Assembly: GCA_964483465.1 (NCBI GenBank)
Contig: CAZABG010000001.1
Location: 1 to 64,000, forward strand
Reading direction: 5' to 3'
Length of the DNA: 64,000 bases
Origin: CAZABG01 sp964483465
GTDB taxonomy: Bacteria > Chlamydiota > Chlamydiia > Chlamydiales > Parachlamydiaceae
This document shows positions 9,666 through 19,353 of this stretch, in pieces. Positions within the stretch are counted from its first letter, which is position 1. Each line of letters begins with the position of its first letter. Both the position numbers and the translations under genes were made by a program. The notes under the pieces are model-generated. The model did not search any database and was not told the DNA's origin. It was given only the letters and a program-made list of their open reading frames with translations.

Positions 9666-10413
9666 ATGGGTAAAAAAAGACCTTTTCAACCTACAGAAAA
9701 GTTTAAAAACTATTCACTTTCGACAACGAAGCCCTTTAGCAGTCATGCGTTTTATGAGCAAAAAGTTTGGACTTTGCCAGAACAGATATTTAAAAAACTC
9801 AATACGATCTCTGAATTTCTTGATAGCTTATATCCCAAATTAACAGATAATACCAGTCGTAATATAAAGCTTATTATTGAGAAAAATCTTGAAACGCTAA
9901 ATGAAGATTTAGATTTTATGCGAAGCAGCTTGCATAAAACTCCTTTTTCATTCAACTCAAGCAAACTCAAAATTAATAAACACTCTATTGATGAAATGAA
10001 AAAGGCTTGTGATTCATTACAAACCGTTAGTTCATATGAAAGTGAATTCAAGAAATTAAGCAAACTCAAACATGCTCTTCATGAATTAGAACAACTCATC
10101 CAACCAAAGAGCTCTGAGAAAAGTAAAGAAAAGACACGAGTCAAGAAAAAACCAAAAACGAGTACCGCTAAAACACTTCAAATAGACGCTAAAAAGAATC
10201 CTAAGAAAAAAACTAGCGCCCCCAAACCCAAATCCAAGTCCAAAGTAAGCAAACTAAAATCTAAGGCGCCTAAAGCTAAATCGCCGGTGAAAAAAGTCAC
10301 TAAAACTAAAACAAAACGTCCTAAAAGCCCAAAAAAATCATTAGCGGCTAAAACTAAACCTAAAACTAAAACTTCTGCTAAGCCTAAAACTAAAACTTCT
10401 GCTAAGCCTAAAA
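9666..10413 (+). CDS. lysine-rich histone-H1-like tailed protein (3' end lost in gap)
   Basis: The gene starts at ATG 9666 after AAAGGAGAGA, a strong ribosome site. The first 150 residues form a helical domain with no family I recognise (MGKKRPFQPTEKFKNYSLST and onward). From about residue 155 the chain becomes extremely Lys/Pro/Ala/Thr-rich (KKKPKTSTAKT, KSKSKVSKLKSK), ending in repeats of KPKTKTSA, like chlamydial Hc1/Hc2 and eukaryotic H1 tails. The frame runs into the N gap, so the true C-terminus is unknown. Such a tail would bind DNA or RNA electrostatically; a nucleoid role is inferred from composition only. The repeats probably vary in number between strains. Confidence 0.7.
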
Positions 10414-10513
10414 NNNNNNNNNNNNNNNNNNNNNNNNNNNNNNNNNNNNNNNNNNNNNNNNNNNNNNNNNNNNNNNNNNNNNNNNNNNNNNNNNNNNNNN
10501 NNNNNNNNNNNNN
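10414..10513. other. assembly gap (100 N)
   Basis: A run of exactly 100 unknown bases joins the KPKTKTSA-coding repeat to the 46-bp tandem array. The round number suggests a scaffold gap of unknown true length, caused by the repeats on both sides. Confidence 0.98.
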
Positions 10514-10651
10514 GATTAAGCATTAATCGGGCACGGGCACGCACACGGGCACAGGCACGGATTAAGCATTAATCGGGCACGGGCACGCACACGGGCACAG
10601 GCACGGATTAAGCATTAATCGGGCACGGGCACGCACACGGGCACAGGCACG
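10514..10651. repeat. tandem array, three 46-bp units, GGGCAC-rich
   Basis: Units start at 10514, 10560 and 10606 and are essentially identical. Each begins GATTAAGCATTAATC, a 6+3+6 inverted repeat, followed by GGGCAC-type hexamers. The array is cut off at its left by the assembly gap, so the true copy number may be higher. It belongs to the same repeat family as 8683-8846. Confidence 0.95.
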
Positions 10652-10670
10652 GATTTGGGTATGAGGAATT

Positions 10671-12560
10671 CTATTTTTCAATGAGAGGCATATCAGTCAT
10701 CACGGAAGGCTTCCAGATGGTTCTAAGTGAATTCAGGATTGCCAATACATCAATTATCTCCTGGCTTATCGCTCCCGCAACCGGCGGAAGATAGCCAAGA
10801 GCTGCGACAACCATTCCGATAATCGAAAGGACCATTCCACCGACAGCACTCTGGAGCGCGATGGTTCTCATCCGCTTGCTGATATGCAAAAATTCATCTA
10901 CTTTCTCTAAAGTGTTATCCATCACCACTGCGCCTGCCGCTTCCGCGGTAATATCGCTATTACGGCCAAAAGCGATGCCGACAGTCGATGCAAGCAAAGC
11001 CGGCGCATCATTGATGCCGTCACCAAGATAAGCGGTTTTTGCTTCTTTCGTTTCCTTTACAACAATATCGACTTTTTCCTCAGGGCTTTTGCTTGCGTAA
11101 ACTTCTTTTATGCCTACCGTGTCTGCCAAATAGGCAACCTCTTCCAGCCTATCCCCCGATACGATCATGACTTTTTTAAAACCATGCTTAGGAAGCAAAT
11201 GCTGGATGAAAGACCTGCTATCAGATCTTGGAGCATCCCTGAAGCGGTAATGGGCGGCGAGCTTATTATCGAGAAGAATAACGCATTCAAGCCCTGCGCC
11301 TTGGGGCAACGAGGGCTCTTCTTTTTCCAAACCGAATTTCTTTAAATTTTTCCGGCTAGTTATGACTATTTTCTTCCCATCAAAGATCCCTTGCATCCCC
11401 TCGCCTTTCGGCTCGCTAATTTGCTTGGCATCGATTAAAGAAATATTTTCATTCTTAGCTTCTTCAAGTATGGCGCTTGCGAGAGGGTGTTTAGAATACC
11501 GCTCCATACTAGCCACCAATTTTAAAATCTCTTTCGGATCATTATTCTTAAAAACAGTCTGGTCTGTAAGCGTGGGTTTGCCGTAAGTCAAAGTCCCCGT
11601 CTTATCAAAAATCATGGTTTGGCATTGATCGATTTGTTCCAATACAATCGGATTTTTGATCAGTATCCCCTGTTTTGCGCATAAGGAAATAGATCCGATG
11701 ATGGCGACAGGTATCGCGATTAATAAAGGACATGGTGTCGCAATAACGAGCACGGCCAGAAAACGGATCGCCTCTCCGCTGAAAAACCACGCTAAAAGAG
11801 CAATTAAAATAGCGATTGGCGTGTACCAAGAACCTAACTGATCGGCAAGCCGCCTCATATGAGGCCTTTTTTGTTCGGACTCTGTCATGACCTGCATGAT
11901 CTTGGCATACCGTGAATCTTGAGCAAGTTTCGTCGCTTTAATGGTTATTGAAGAGTCTGAATTGATCGCGCCTGAAAGAACTTCAGATCCCGGAGCTTTC
12001 GAAATGAGAAAGGGCTCTCCCGTTAAGTACGATTCATCCATCACGCCATTTCCCGCGATCACTTCACCGTCCACAGGACAGATTTCATGCGGAAAGATTA
12101 AAATCTCATCCTGTATTGCGATCTGGTCGATCGCGATATCTTCAATCAATTCCCCTTTTTTTCGATGCGCGATAGTTGGCGCCCGTTTAGCAAGCGCTTG
12201 CAGCATTTTTGAAGCGGTTCTAATGGCATAGTTTTCTATCGTGATGCCGCCAGACAGCATTAGAACAACCAATGACCCCGCTAAATATTCCTGAAGTAAA
12301 ACAGACGTAACGATCGAGATCCCGGCTAAGAGATCAGAGCCGAATTCTAAATGGATCAATTTTTTTGCCAAGTCAAAAACTAGGATGCCTCCTCCGATAG
12401 CGAGCGTCAAATAAAGGGGGTAAAGGGAATAGGCTTTAAAATCGGTAAAACCATACTGGAGGATTAAATGTAAAAAGATGCTAATTAATGCGAGTGTTGC
12501 AATATAAGCTTCCACGCTGAGCGTGAAAAATCCCGTTTTCTTTGATTCTGTACTTTTCAT
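10671..12560 (-). CDS. heavy-metal-translocating P1B-type ATPase
   Basis: P1B ATPase of 629 residues from the ATG at 12560 (MKSTESKKTGFF), chosen because AGAG lies about seven bases upstream; a longer frame to 12608 lacks a ribosome site. Visible motifs are LTGEPF in the actuator domain, the membrane metal-site TPCPLLIAIPVAI, DKTGTLTYGKPT for phosphorylation, KHPLA in the nucleotide domain and LGDGINDAPAL. There is no N-terminal CxxC metal-binding domain, and the first 80 residues carry two or three membrane segments. P1B pumps export Zn2+, Cd2+, Co2+ or Cu+. The TPCP motif fits the Cys-Pro class but does not by itself decide the metal. Confidence 0.9.
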   Translation of the reverse strand: MKSTESKKTGFFTLSVEAYIATLALISIFLHLILQYGFTDFKAYSLYPLYLTLAIGGGILVFDLAKKLIHLEFGSDLLAGISIVTSVLLQEYLAGSLVVLMLSGGITIENYAIRTASKMLQALAKRAPTIAHRKKGELIEDIAIDQIAIQDEILIFPHEICPVDGEVIAGNGVMDESYLTGEPFLISKAPGSEVLSGAINSDSSITIKATKLAQDSRYAKIMQVMTESEQKRPHMRRLADQLGSWYTPIAILIALLAWFFSGEAIRFLAVLVIATPCPLLIAIPVAIIGSISLCAKQGILIKNPIVLEQIDQCQTMIFDKTGTLTYGKPTLTDQTVFKNNDPKEILKLVASMERYSKHPLASAILEEAKNENISLIDAKQISEPKGEGMQGIFDGKKIVITSRKNLKKFGLEKEEPSLPQGAGLECVILLDNKLAAHYRFRDAPRSDSRSFIQHLLPKHGFKKVMIVSGDRLEEVAYLADTVGIKEVYASKSPEEKVDIVVKETKEAKTAYLGDGINDAPALLASTVGIAFGRNSDITAEAAGAVVMDNTLEKVDEFLHISKRMRTIALQSAVGGMVLSIIGMVVAALGYLPPVAGAISQEIIDVLAILNSLRTIWKPSVMTDMPLIEK

Positions 12561-12822
12561 GATTAACTCTCTTGTACACTGGGTCGTAGATAAAATAAAG
12601 TCTACCAATTGAAGAAACTAATTCATTTAAACTATCCTAGTAAATCTTAAATAAACTTCTTTCGAAACTCGCTTTGCTTGGAAAAATTAGAGCTTTTTTC
12701 GAATGCTGTTGATTCGCTGACGAGAACATTATCCATATCGATAATGCGAGGAAGAGAACCTGAAACATACGAAAAAAGATCAATTTTAAAAAGCGAATGG
12801 AATTTTGAAAGAAGTCTAATAT

Positions 12823-13047
12823 ATGAAATACAAACTCTTTCTATTTTGCTTTGCGGTAAGCGCGCTCTTAGCTGAGTGTGTCTACATCCTGCCAGAGAAA
12901 CCCACCTTCGCCAATTTCGATGAAATGAAACGGCTGAGCAATGAACCTGCAATCATGATGTGGATTCGATCCTTAACAACCTCAAAAATATTTATTAAAT
13001 GGGCTTCTTTTACGCAAAAGCTCTTTCTCTACTTGCGGAATCTGTAA
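12823..13047 (+). CDS. possible small secreted protein or remnant, 74 aa
   Basis: A short frame beginning MKYKLFLFCFAVSALLAECV, which has the shape of a signal peptide with a possible cleavage or lipid-attachment site before Cys19. The remaining 55 residues resemble nothing I know. No clear ribosome site precedes the ATG. It may be the 5' end of a decayed exported protein. Apart from it, the interval 12561-13138 holds no convincing gene. Confidence 0.3.
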   Translation: MKYKLFLFCFAVSALLAECVYILPEKPTFANFDEMKRLSNEPAIMMWIRSLTTSKIFIKWASFTQKLFLYLRNL

Positions 13048-13138
13048 AATAATCTTACTTAATTTATTAGTTTTCCTTTTTTTGCTAGGATATCCGTCAG
13101 ATCGGAAATTTCATATTTCATAGCTTTTAGGATAAAAC

Positions 13139-14827
13139 ATGAGTTTTTTAGATAGCTTTCAAGATTATATTCCCAAATTTTTTCTTTGTATGAAGGAGGG
13201 GTATAGCAAGAAGCTGTTTTTTAACGATCTATTCGCAGGCGTCAGCGTGGGCGTTATCGCCCTGCCTCTCGCTTTAGCCTTTGCCATCGGATCAGGCGTT
13301 CCTCCTGAACGGGGTTTATTTACCGCGATCATAGCTGGTTTTCTTATTTCCTTTTTGGGCGGCAGCCGAGTTCAGATAGGCGGACCCACAGGCGCTTTTG
13401 TCATCATTGTTTATACGATCATTCAAAAACATGGCTATGACGGCCTTGCGGTCGCTACCATCATCGCCGGGCTTTTAATGATTTTAATGGGAATAGCCCG
13501 TTTTGGTGTTTTTCTAAAATTCATCCCCTTTCCTGTTACGACAGGATTTACCACGGGGATTGCGTTAGTCATTTTTACCTCGCAGTTAAAAGATTTTTTC
13601 GGGATGAAAATAGACAAGGTTCCCCCTGAGTTTCTCGAAAAATGCACATTGCTATGCCTTCAAGCCTATACATGGAATCAATGGGCTTTTTTTATCTCTT
13701 CCTTCACATTGATTTTTATTTTTGTATTACGCCGCTATTATCCAAGGTTGCCGGGCGCAATTGTTGCTATCATCCTCGCAACGGCTGCGAGCTATTATTT
13801 TAGTTTCCCAATCGAAACGATAGAAAGTAAATTTGGAGAAATACCAAGAGTGCTTCCAAGCCCAACTTTTCCTTCTATTTCCTATGATCTTATAAAAAAA
13901 GTTTTTCCGGATGCCATCACCATCGCCCTGCTGGGCGCCATAGAATCCCTACTATCCGCTGTGGTCGCGGACGGAATGACAGGAAACCGCCATCGATCTA
14001 ATGGCGAACTTGTAGCTCAAGGATTTGCAAACGTTGGCTCCATCATTTTTGGCGGAATTCCTGCAACAGGGGCAATCGCGCGTACTACCGCTAATATCAA
14101 ACTGGGAGCTAAGACGCCTGTTGCCGGAATGATTCATGCCGTAACCCTGCTTCTCTTAATGCTATTATTTGCTCCCTTGGCCGCCAAAATACCGCTTGCC
14201 GCTTTATCGGCTGTTTTAATTTATGTAGCCTGGAACATGAGCGAACTTGGACATTTTATTGAAATTTTAAAAAGCCAGAAGAGCGAAGCGCTAATACTAT
14301 TAACCACCTTCCTTCTCACCGTTTTAATAGACCTCTCTGTTGCCGTTCAGGTCGGCGTCATTTTAGCGGCCGTTATTTTCGTGAAGAAAATGAGCGATAA
14401 CACCTCTGTGGAAGTATGTCGAATCTTAATCGATGAAAATAAACATGAAACGCCCGAACTAAAAGATTCTGAGGTTCTATTCAGAAAAGATATCCCTGAA
14501 GAGATAACGGTCTTCGAAATCAATGGGCCTTTTTTCTACAGTGTGGCCGACATGCTTGATGAAACATTGAATCAATTGGATAAAACACCCAAAGTTTTCA
14601 TATTAAGGATGAGAAAAGTGCCCATTGTAGACACAACCGGAATTAAAGCATTAAAAGATTTTAAAAAGAAATGTGATCAAAAAGGAATTATATTCTTACT
14701 TTCCGGCGTTTCTAAAAAATTAAGAGATAAGTTTAAAAATACAAGTGTTGAGACCTCAATTGGTAAAGATCACATCTTTTCAGATATAAATTCTACTCTT
14801 GTTTACGCAAAACAAAAACTGTTATGA
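13139..14827 (+). CDS. SulP family anion transporter with STAS domain
   Basis: Inner-membrane transporter of 562 residues. The N-terminal two thirds hold ten or more hydrophobic segments with the SulP signature region ALPLALAFAIGSGVPPERGL near residue 40 and GGPTGAFVIIVY near 80. The C-terminal 130 residues are a STAS domain (ITVFEINGPFFYSVAD, then PIVDTTGIKALKDF). SulP proteins carry sulfate, bicarbonate, dicarboxylates or chloride; the substrate cannot be told here. An AGGATA sequence precedes the ATG. The PEP synthase gene starts only 27 bp after its stop, suggesting one transcript; bicarbonate or C4-acid uptake would fit that pairing, but this is inference. Confidence 0.92.
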   Translation: MSFLDSFQDYIPKFFLCMKEGYSKKLFFNDLFAGVSVGVIALPLALAFAIGSGVPPERGLFTAIIAGFLISFLGGSRVQIGGPTGAFVIIVYTIIQKHGYDGLAVATIIAGLLMILMGIARFGVFLKFIPFPVTTGFTTGIALVIFTSQLKDFFGMKIDKVPPEFLEKCTLLCLQAYTWNQWAFFISSFTLIFIFVLRRYYPRLPGAIVAIILATAASYYFSFPIETIESKFGEIPRVLPSPTFPSISYDLIKKVFPDAITIALLGAIESLLSAVVADGMTGNRHRSNGELVAQGFANVGSIIFGGIPATGAIARTTANIKLGAKTPVAGMIHAVTLLLLMLLFAPLAAKIPLAALSAVLIYVAWNMSELGHFIEILKSQKSEALILLTTFLLTVLIDLSVAVQVGVILAAVIFVKKMSDNTSVEVCRILIDENKHETPELKDSEVLFRKDIPEEITVFEINGPFFYSVADMLDETLNQLDKTPKVFILRMRKVPIVDTTGIKALKDFKKKCDQKGIIFLLSGVSKKLRDKFKNTSVETSIGKDHIFSDINSTLVYAKQKLL

Positions 14828-14853
14828 AGTGATTATGATAATAATGGCTTCTA

Positions 14854-17274
14854 ATGACAAAGCTTAATGCAAAGGCTGGAGAGCAATCTTTCATCCTTTG
14901 GTTTGACGAGATCGGTATTGAAGATATTGCTCTGGTCGGAGGGAAAAACGCCTCGCTTGGCGAGATGCGAAGAAAAACAAAAGTTAAAATCCCTCCTGGA
15001 TTTGCCATTACCGCTTATGCTTACAGGTTTTTCCTTGAAAAGGCCGGGGTGCTTAAAGAGCTTAAAGCCTTACTGAAAGGTTTGGATATACATAATTCTA
15101 AAGCTCTGGATAAGGCAAGCGAAAGAGCGCGAAAGATTATTTTGGAAAGCGAGCTTCCATCAGAATTGAAAGAGGCCATTTCTAAGGCTTATCATAAACT
15201 ATCCCGCGATTGCAAAGTTAAGAAATTAGATGTGGCCGTCAGATCTTCTGCAACCGCGGAGGATCTGCCTCAAGCAAGTTTCGCGGGCCAACAGCAATCT
15301 TTTCTTAATATTTGCGGGATTGATGAGCTTTTGAAAGCTTGTAAAAGCTGTTTTGCCTCCCTATTCACGAGCCGCGCGATTGTCTATCGCCATGAGAACA
15401 AGTTCGATCATTTCAAAGTATATTTATCCATCGGCGTACAAAAGATGGTTCGATCAGATCTCGCTTCGGCGGGAGTTATTTTTACTTTAGATACGGAAAC
15501 AGGCTTTCCAGATGTTGTATACATTACGGGAAGCTACGGCCTTGGGGAAAACGTTGTGCAAGGGGCGGTTAATCCGGACGAGTTCTATGTTTTTAAACCG
15601 ACCCTGAAGCAAGGATATAAATCGTTAATTGATAAAAGGCTCGGTGAAAAAGCTACAAAAATTATCTACACAAATAACGCGCGCTTTCCTGTAAAAAAAG
15701 TTAAAACACCGATAGCGGATAGGAAAAAGTATTGCCTGAGTGATTCCGATGTCCTGCAGCTTGCCAAATGGTCGCTCGCCATTGAAGAGCACTACAGCAA
15801 GAAATATGGCAGATGGACTCCGATGGATATAGAGTGGGCAAAAGACGGAAAAACAAATGAGCTATATATTGTGCAAGCCCGCCCTGAAACGGTGCAGTCG
15901 CAACGAAAGGGAAATATCATCGAAGAATACAAGCTGCTTCAAACAGGTAAAGTCCTTGCAAAAGGGAAAAGCGTAGGAAGCAAGATCGCTCAAGGCTCTG
16001 CCCGCATCATTAAAAGTCCAAAGGATATTGCGCAATTTAAACCGGGGGAAATACTTGTCACCGAAATCACCGACCCCGACTGGGTGCCGATTATGCGAAT
16101 CGCTTCCGCCATTGTAACAAATCGAGGCGGAAGAACCTCGCACGCGGCGATTGTAAGCCGTGAGCTAGGACTGCCTTGCATTGTGGGAACTAATGACGCG
16201 ACCCAAACTATTAAAACAGGAAAAAAAATTACCGTTAGCTGTGCGGAAGGGGAAAAAGGGGTTGTTTATGAGGGTCTGCTCAAGTACAAAATCGAAAAAA
16301 TAAATGTTGAAAAGACGCCTAAGACCAAAACAAAATTAATGTTAAACGTCAGCTATCCTGACGAAGCCTATGAAATAAGTTTTTTACCTAACGACGGAGT
16401 CGGGCTCGCAAGAGAAGAATTTATCGTGACCGAGTATATAAAAATCCATCCTATGGCTCTCGTAAAATTCGAAGAGGTCAAAGACAAAAAAGCACGAAAA
16501 GAAATTAATAAATTGACCGCCGGCTATACCGATAAAAAAGAGTATTTCGTCGATAAGCTTTCTATGGGAGCCGCCATCATTTCTGCCGCCTTCTACCCGA
16601 AAGACGTTATTTTTCGTTTCAGCGATTTTAAAACGAATGAATATGTAAATCTCATAGGCGGCAAATATTTTGAACCGAAAGAAGAAAACCCCATGATTGG
16701 ATGGCGCGGGGCTTCCAGGTATTATAGTCCCGGCTATAAAGAAGGTTTTGCACTGGAATGTAAAGCTATTAAAAGAGTGAGAGACGAATTCGGTCTTGTC
16801 AATTTAAAGGTAATGATTCCTGTTTGCAGAACCATTGAAGAGGGAAAAAAAGTTTTAAAGGCGATGAAAGAAAACGGCCTTGTTCAAGGTAAAAATGGAC
16901 TTGAAGTCTATGTCATGTGCGAAATTCCAAGCAATGCGGTTCTCGTTGATCAATTCTGCGATATATTTGATGGATTTAGTATTGGAAGCAACGATTTGAC
17001 GCAGATGACGCTAGGCGTTGATCGGGATAGCGAACTTGTGGCGGATATCTTCGACGAGCGAAACGAGGCGGTCTTGCGCCTCGTAAAGCATGTCATAAAA
17101 ATTGCCAAAAAGCGAAAACGAAAAATCGGCATTTGCGGTGATGCACCCTCGACTTATCCCGAATTTGCCGAATTTCTGGTCGATTGCGGAATTGACAGCA
17201 TCAGTTTAAGCCCCGATGCGATTTTACGTACGCGCGCGCAAATTTCCAAACACGAAAAAGGAAAGAGAAAATAA
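14854..17274 (+). CDS. ppsA: phosphoenolpyruvate synthase (pyruvate, water dikinase)
   Basis: Makes PEP, AMP and phosphate from pyruvate, ATP and water, the entry step of gluconeogenesis. The 806-residue length is typical. In order there are the N-terminal ATP-grasp domain (VGGKNASLGEM, VRSSATAEDLPQASFAGQQ), the swivelling phosphohistidine domain with GGRTSHAAIVSRELGLPCIVGT, in which the His is the phosphate carrier, and the C-terminal PEP-binding barrel (MIGWRGASRYY, SIGSNDLTQMTLGVDRD, CGDAPSTYPEFA). The gene follows the SulP gene closely and converges with the D-lactate dehydrogenase gene, leaving only 14 bp between the stops. Confidence 0.95.
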   Translation: MTKLNAKAGEQSFILWFDEIGIEDIALVGGKNASLGEMRRKTKVKIPPGFAITAYAYRFFLEKAGVLKELKALLKGLDIHNSKALDKASERARKIILESELPSELKEAISKAYHKLSRDCKVKKLDVAVRSSATAEDLPQASFAGQQQSFLNICGIDELLKACKSCFASLFTSRAIVYRHENKFDHFKVYLSIGVQKMVRSDLASAGVIFTLDTETGFPDVVYITGSYGLGENVVQGAVNPDEFYVFKPTLKQGYKSLIDKRLGEKATKIIYTNNARFPVKKVKTPIADRKKYCLSDSDVLQLAKWSLAIEEHYSKKYGRWTPMDIEWAKDGKTNELYIVQARPETVQSQRKGNIIEEYKLLQTGKVLAKGKSVGSKIAQGSARIIKSPKDIAQFKPGEILVTEITDPDWVPIMRIASAIVTNRGGRTSHAAIVSRELGLPCIVGTNDATQTIKTGKKITVSCAEGEKGVVYEGLLKYKIEKINVEKTPKTKTKLMLNVSYPDEAYEISFLPNDGVGLAREEFIVTEYIKIHPMALVKFEEVKDKKARKEINKLTAGYTDKKEYFVDKLSMGAAIISAAFYPKDVIFRFSDFKTNEYVNLIGGKYFEPKEENPMIGWRGASRYYSPGYKEGFALECKAIKRVRDEFGLVNLKVMIPVCRTIEEGKKVLKAMKENGLVQGKNGLEVYVMCEIPSNAVLVDQFCDIFDGFSIGSNDLTQMTLGVDRDSELVADIFDERNEAVLRLVKHVIKIAKKRKRKIGICGDAPSTYPEFAEFLVDCGIDSISLSPDAILRTRAQISKHEKGKRK

Positions 17275-17288
17275 TATCTGATTATAAA

Positions 17289-18290
17289 TCAATTAAGCAG
17301 GGTGCCTTCCAAAAAAGGAGTTCCCTGGCTAAATGCTTGAAGATTAGTAACCGTAATTTTAGCGATTTCACATAAGGCTTCATGAGTAAAAAAGCCTTGA
17401 TGAGCCGTTATTAGAACGTTTGGAAAAGTAAGCAAACGGGATAAGTCGTCGTCAAGTAAGATTTTATCGGAAAGGTCCTCAAAAAAAACGCCTTCTTCTT
17501 CCTCATAGGTGTCTAAAGCCACCCCTCTAATACGGCCCGATTTCAACGCTTTTATTAAAGCGGATGTGTCTATGACCTTTCCTCGACTTGTATTAATAAG
17601 CACAGCCTCAGGCTTCATGCGCTCAAAAGCCTTATCGTTTATCAAGTGATAAGTCTCCGGAAGCAAGGGAACATGAAGGGAAATTATATCGCTTTTTTCA
17701 AGTAGAAGGGAAAAATCCACATACTCGATTCCATATTTTTTAGCCCATTCAAGATCCTGCACTGGGTCATATACAAGTACTTTTGCTTCAAATCCCCTAA
17801 GAATTTGAGCGGCAATCCTTCCTATTTTCCCAGCTCCCACGATTCCTACGACTTTGCCGTAAATATCAAATCCAATAAGCCCCTTTAACGAGAAATTCAA
17901 TTCGCGCACTCGATTATAGGCGAGGTAAATTTTGCGGTTTATAGCGAGCAATAATCCAATCGCATGCTCAGCAACCGCGTGAGGAGAATAAGATGGAACC
18001 CGCGTGACTTTTATACCTAAATCTTTCGCGGCTGAAAGATCTATATTGTTAAAACCCGCGCATCTTAAAGCAATCATCTTTACGCCGAGCTTAGCAAGAA
18101 TATTTAGACAAGAACGATCCGCATGGTCATTTACGAATATGCAAATCGCATGCGCCCCTTTGGCCGTAACGGCAGAAGCTTCATTCAAACGAAAATCAAA
18201 AAAGCGCCATTCAATATTTTTGCTTCCATAGGCTTCTTCGAGATATTTGCGATCATGAGGTTTAGTGTCATAAACGGCAACGACAAGCAT
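17289..18290 (-). CDS. ldhA: D-lactate dehydrogenase (D-2-hydroxyacid dehydrogenase family)
   Basis: NAD-dependent enzyme of 333 residues that reduces pyruvate to D-lactate. The Rossmann motif GIVGAGKIGRIAA lies near residue 150. The catalytic Arg is in LINTSRGKVID, and the acid-His pair sits in the final third, with the His in ITAHQGFFTHEA. The RCAGFNNIDL stretch near residue 78 is typical of the LdhA subgroup. With acetate kinase and phosphoketolase nearby, it gives this block a fermentative character: it re-oxidises NADH while phosphoketolase makes acetyl phosphate. A related 2-hydroxyacid dehydrogenase with another substrate remains possible. Confidence 0.9.
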   Translation of the reverse strand: MLVVAVYDTKPHDRKYLEEAYGSKNIEWRFFDFRLNEASAVTAKGAHAICIFVNDHADRSCLNILAKLGVKMIALRCAGFNNIDLSAAKDLGIKVTRVPSYSPHAVAEHAIGLLLAINRKIYLAYNRVRELNFSLKGLIGFDIYGKVVGIVGAGKIGRIAAQILRGFEAKVLVYDPVQDLEWAKKYGIEYVDFSLLLEKSDIISLHVPLLPETYHLINDKAFERMKPEAVLINTSRGKVIDTSALIKALKSGRIRGVALDTYEEEEGVFFEDLSDKILLDDDLSRLLTFPNVLITAHQGFFTHEALCEIAKITVTNLQAFSQGTPFLEGTLLN

Positions 18291-18496
18291 GCTTACTCCC
18301 TATCGTTCAAGCCATAACACTTAAAGAATTAAAAAAGGAGAACTATTAACAACTAAAGATAACATAATATTGATACGGTCAATATAAGATTTAAAAAAAA
18401 ACTAAATTTACGTAAAATACTTAGAAACTTCTTTTTTTGTCTTAAGAGTCTTTACTATGTAAAAAAATTGTATCAGTACAATCCGTTATGATTTGC

Positions 18497-19330
18497 TCAA
18501 TGATTTATTTTAGTTATTTTTTCTAGGTTTAATAGATCCCATTTTGTGAGCAATTGATTGTAAACGCCATTTTTCTTGAGCGTTTTTAAACCTTCATTAA
18601 ATTGTTCGATCACTTTTTTAGATTCAGGATTATTTTTCGCAATAAGGCGCAGCCCTTCATCAAGAAGCAGCCCTGATGCTATTCTTAATTGATCTTGATA
18701 AAACCCGTTATGGGTATATTCATATGCAGATATGACATCCAAAACCATACCTTCAATGACTTTATTGCTCACATCATCGATTAGCTTTAAACGGTCATTA
18801 TAACTATAATTTACAAAAAATGCCGAAGAATTTTCTAAAACCGGTATTGGCTCAGATCTGTTAAAAAGACCAATTGTTTTTCCTTTTAAATCAGCTATAG
18901 ATTTAATGTGTGAGTTCTTCGATACAACAAGTACAGGTCCAAAAAGATAATATGGGTCTGACGATATATATTTTTCAGTCTTCTCTCCCCGCAAAATTAA
19001 CGAAGATAAAATTCCTTCATACGATCCATTGTCTAGCCCTTCTAAGTGATTTTCAATTCCAACTTGAACTATTTGAACAGAAAAATGCTCTTCAGCCGCG
19101 ATTTTTCGCAAAAGATCCTCAGAGAAGGCGGAAATGTACATTTCCTTATCATTTAATTTCAGAGGGTACCATGTTTCATCGATTGCAATTCGATAAACCT
19201 TAGGGGTCGAATTTTCGCTTTTTGATGGGAAGATATAGAGCAATCCTCCTAAAAATATAATTCCGATTAACAATATAATTATGAATCTTCCCTTAGGGGA
19301 ACCGATATAATTTTTAAATTTAGACCTCAT
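18497..19330 (-). CDS. periplasmic amino-acid-binding protein (SBP family 3)
   Basis: 277 residues: a positively charged N-terminus, one membrane segment or uncleaved signal (residues about 15-32), then a family 3 solute-binding fold beginning KVYRIAIDETWYPLKLND. Typical features are the LRGEKTEKYISSDPYY region and the hinge stretch SIADLKGKTIGLF. These proteins bind polar amino acids for ABC importers, but no permease or ATPase gene is nearby. Instead it lies 23 bp downstream of the efflux outer-membrane gene, as the fourth gene of the RND operon. It could act alone as a sensor or store, or serve a transporter encoded elsewhere. Confidence 0.8.
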   Translation of the reverse strand: MRSKFKNYIGSPKGRFIIILLIGIIFLGGLLYIFPSKSENSTPKVYRIAIDETWYPLKLNDKEMYISAFSEDLLRKIAAEEHFSVQIVQVGIENHLEGLDNGSYEGILSSLILRGEKTEKYISSDPYYLFGPVLVVSKNSHIKSIADLKGKTIGLFNRSEPIPVLENSSAFFVNYSYNDRLKLIDDVSNKVIEGMVLDVISAYEYTHNGFYQDQLRIASGLLLDEGLRLIAKNNPESKKVIEQFNEGLKTLKKNGVYNQLLTKWDLLNLEKITKINH

Positions 19331-19353
19331 TTAATTTCTCTCTAAATTGATTT

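Noticed and set aside
10514..10651. Possible CRISPR array because of regular 46-bp units
   Set aside because: Units are identical end to end with no variable spacers, and no cas genes are present.
12647..12952. Minus-strand frame of 101 codons between the P1B ATPase and SulP genes
   Set aside because: No ribosome site and an unnatural composition; the overlapping plus-strand signal-peptide frame at 12823 is a little better but also weak.
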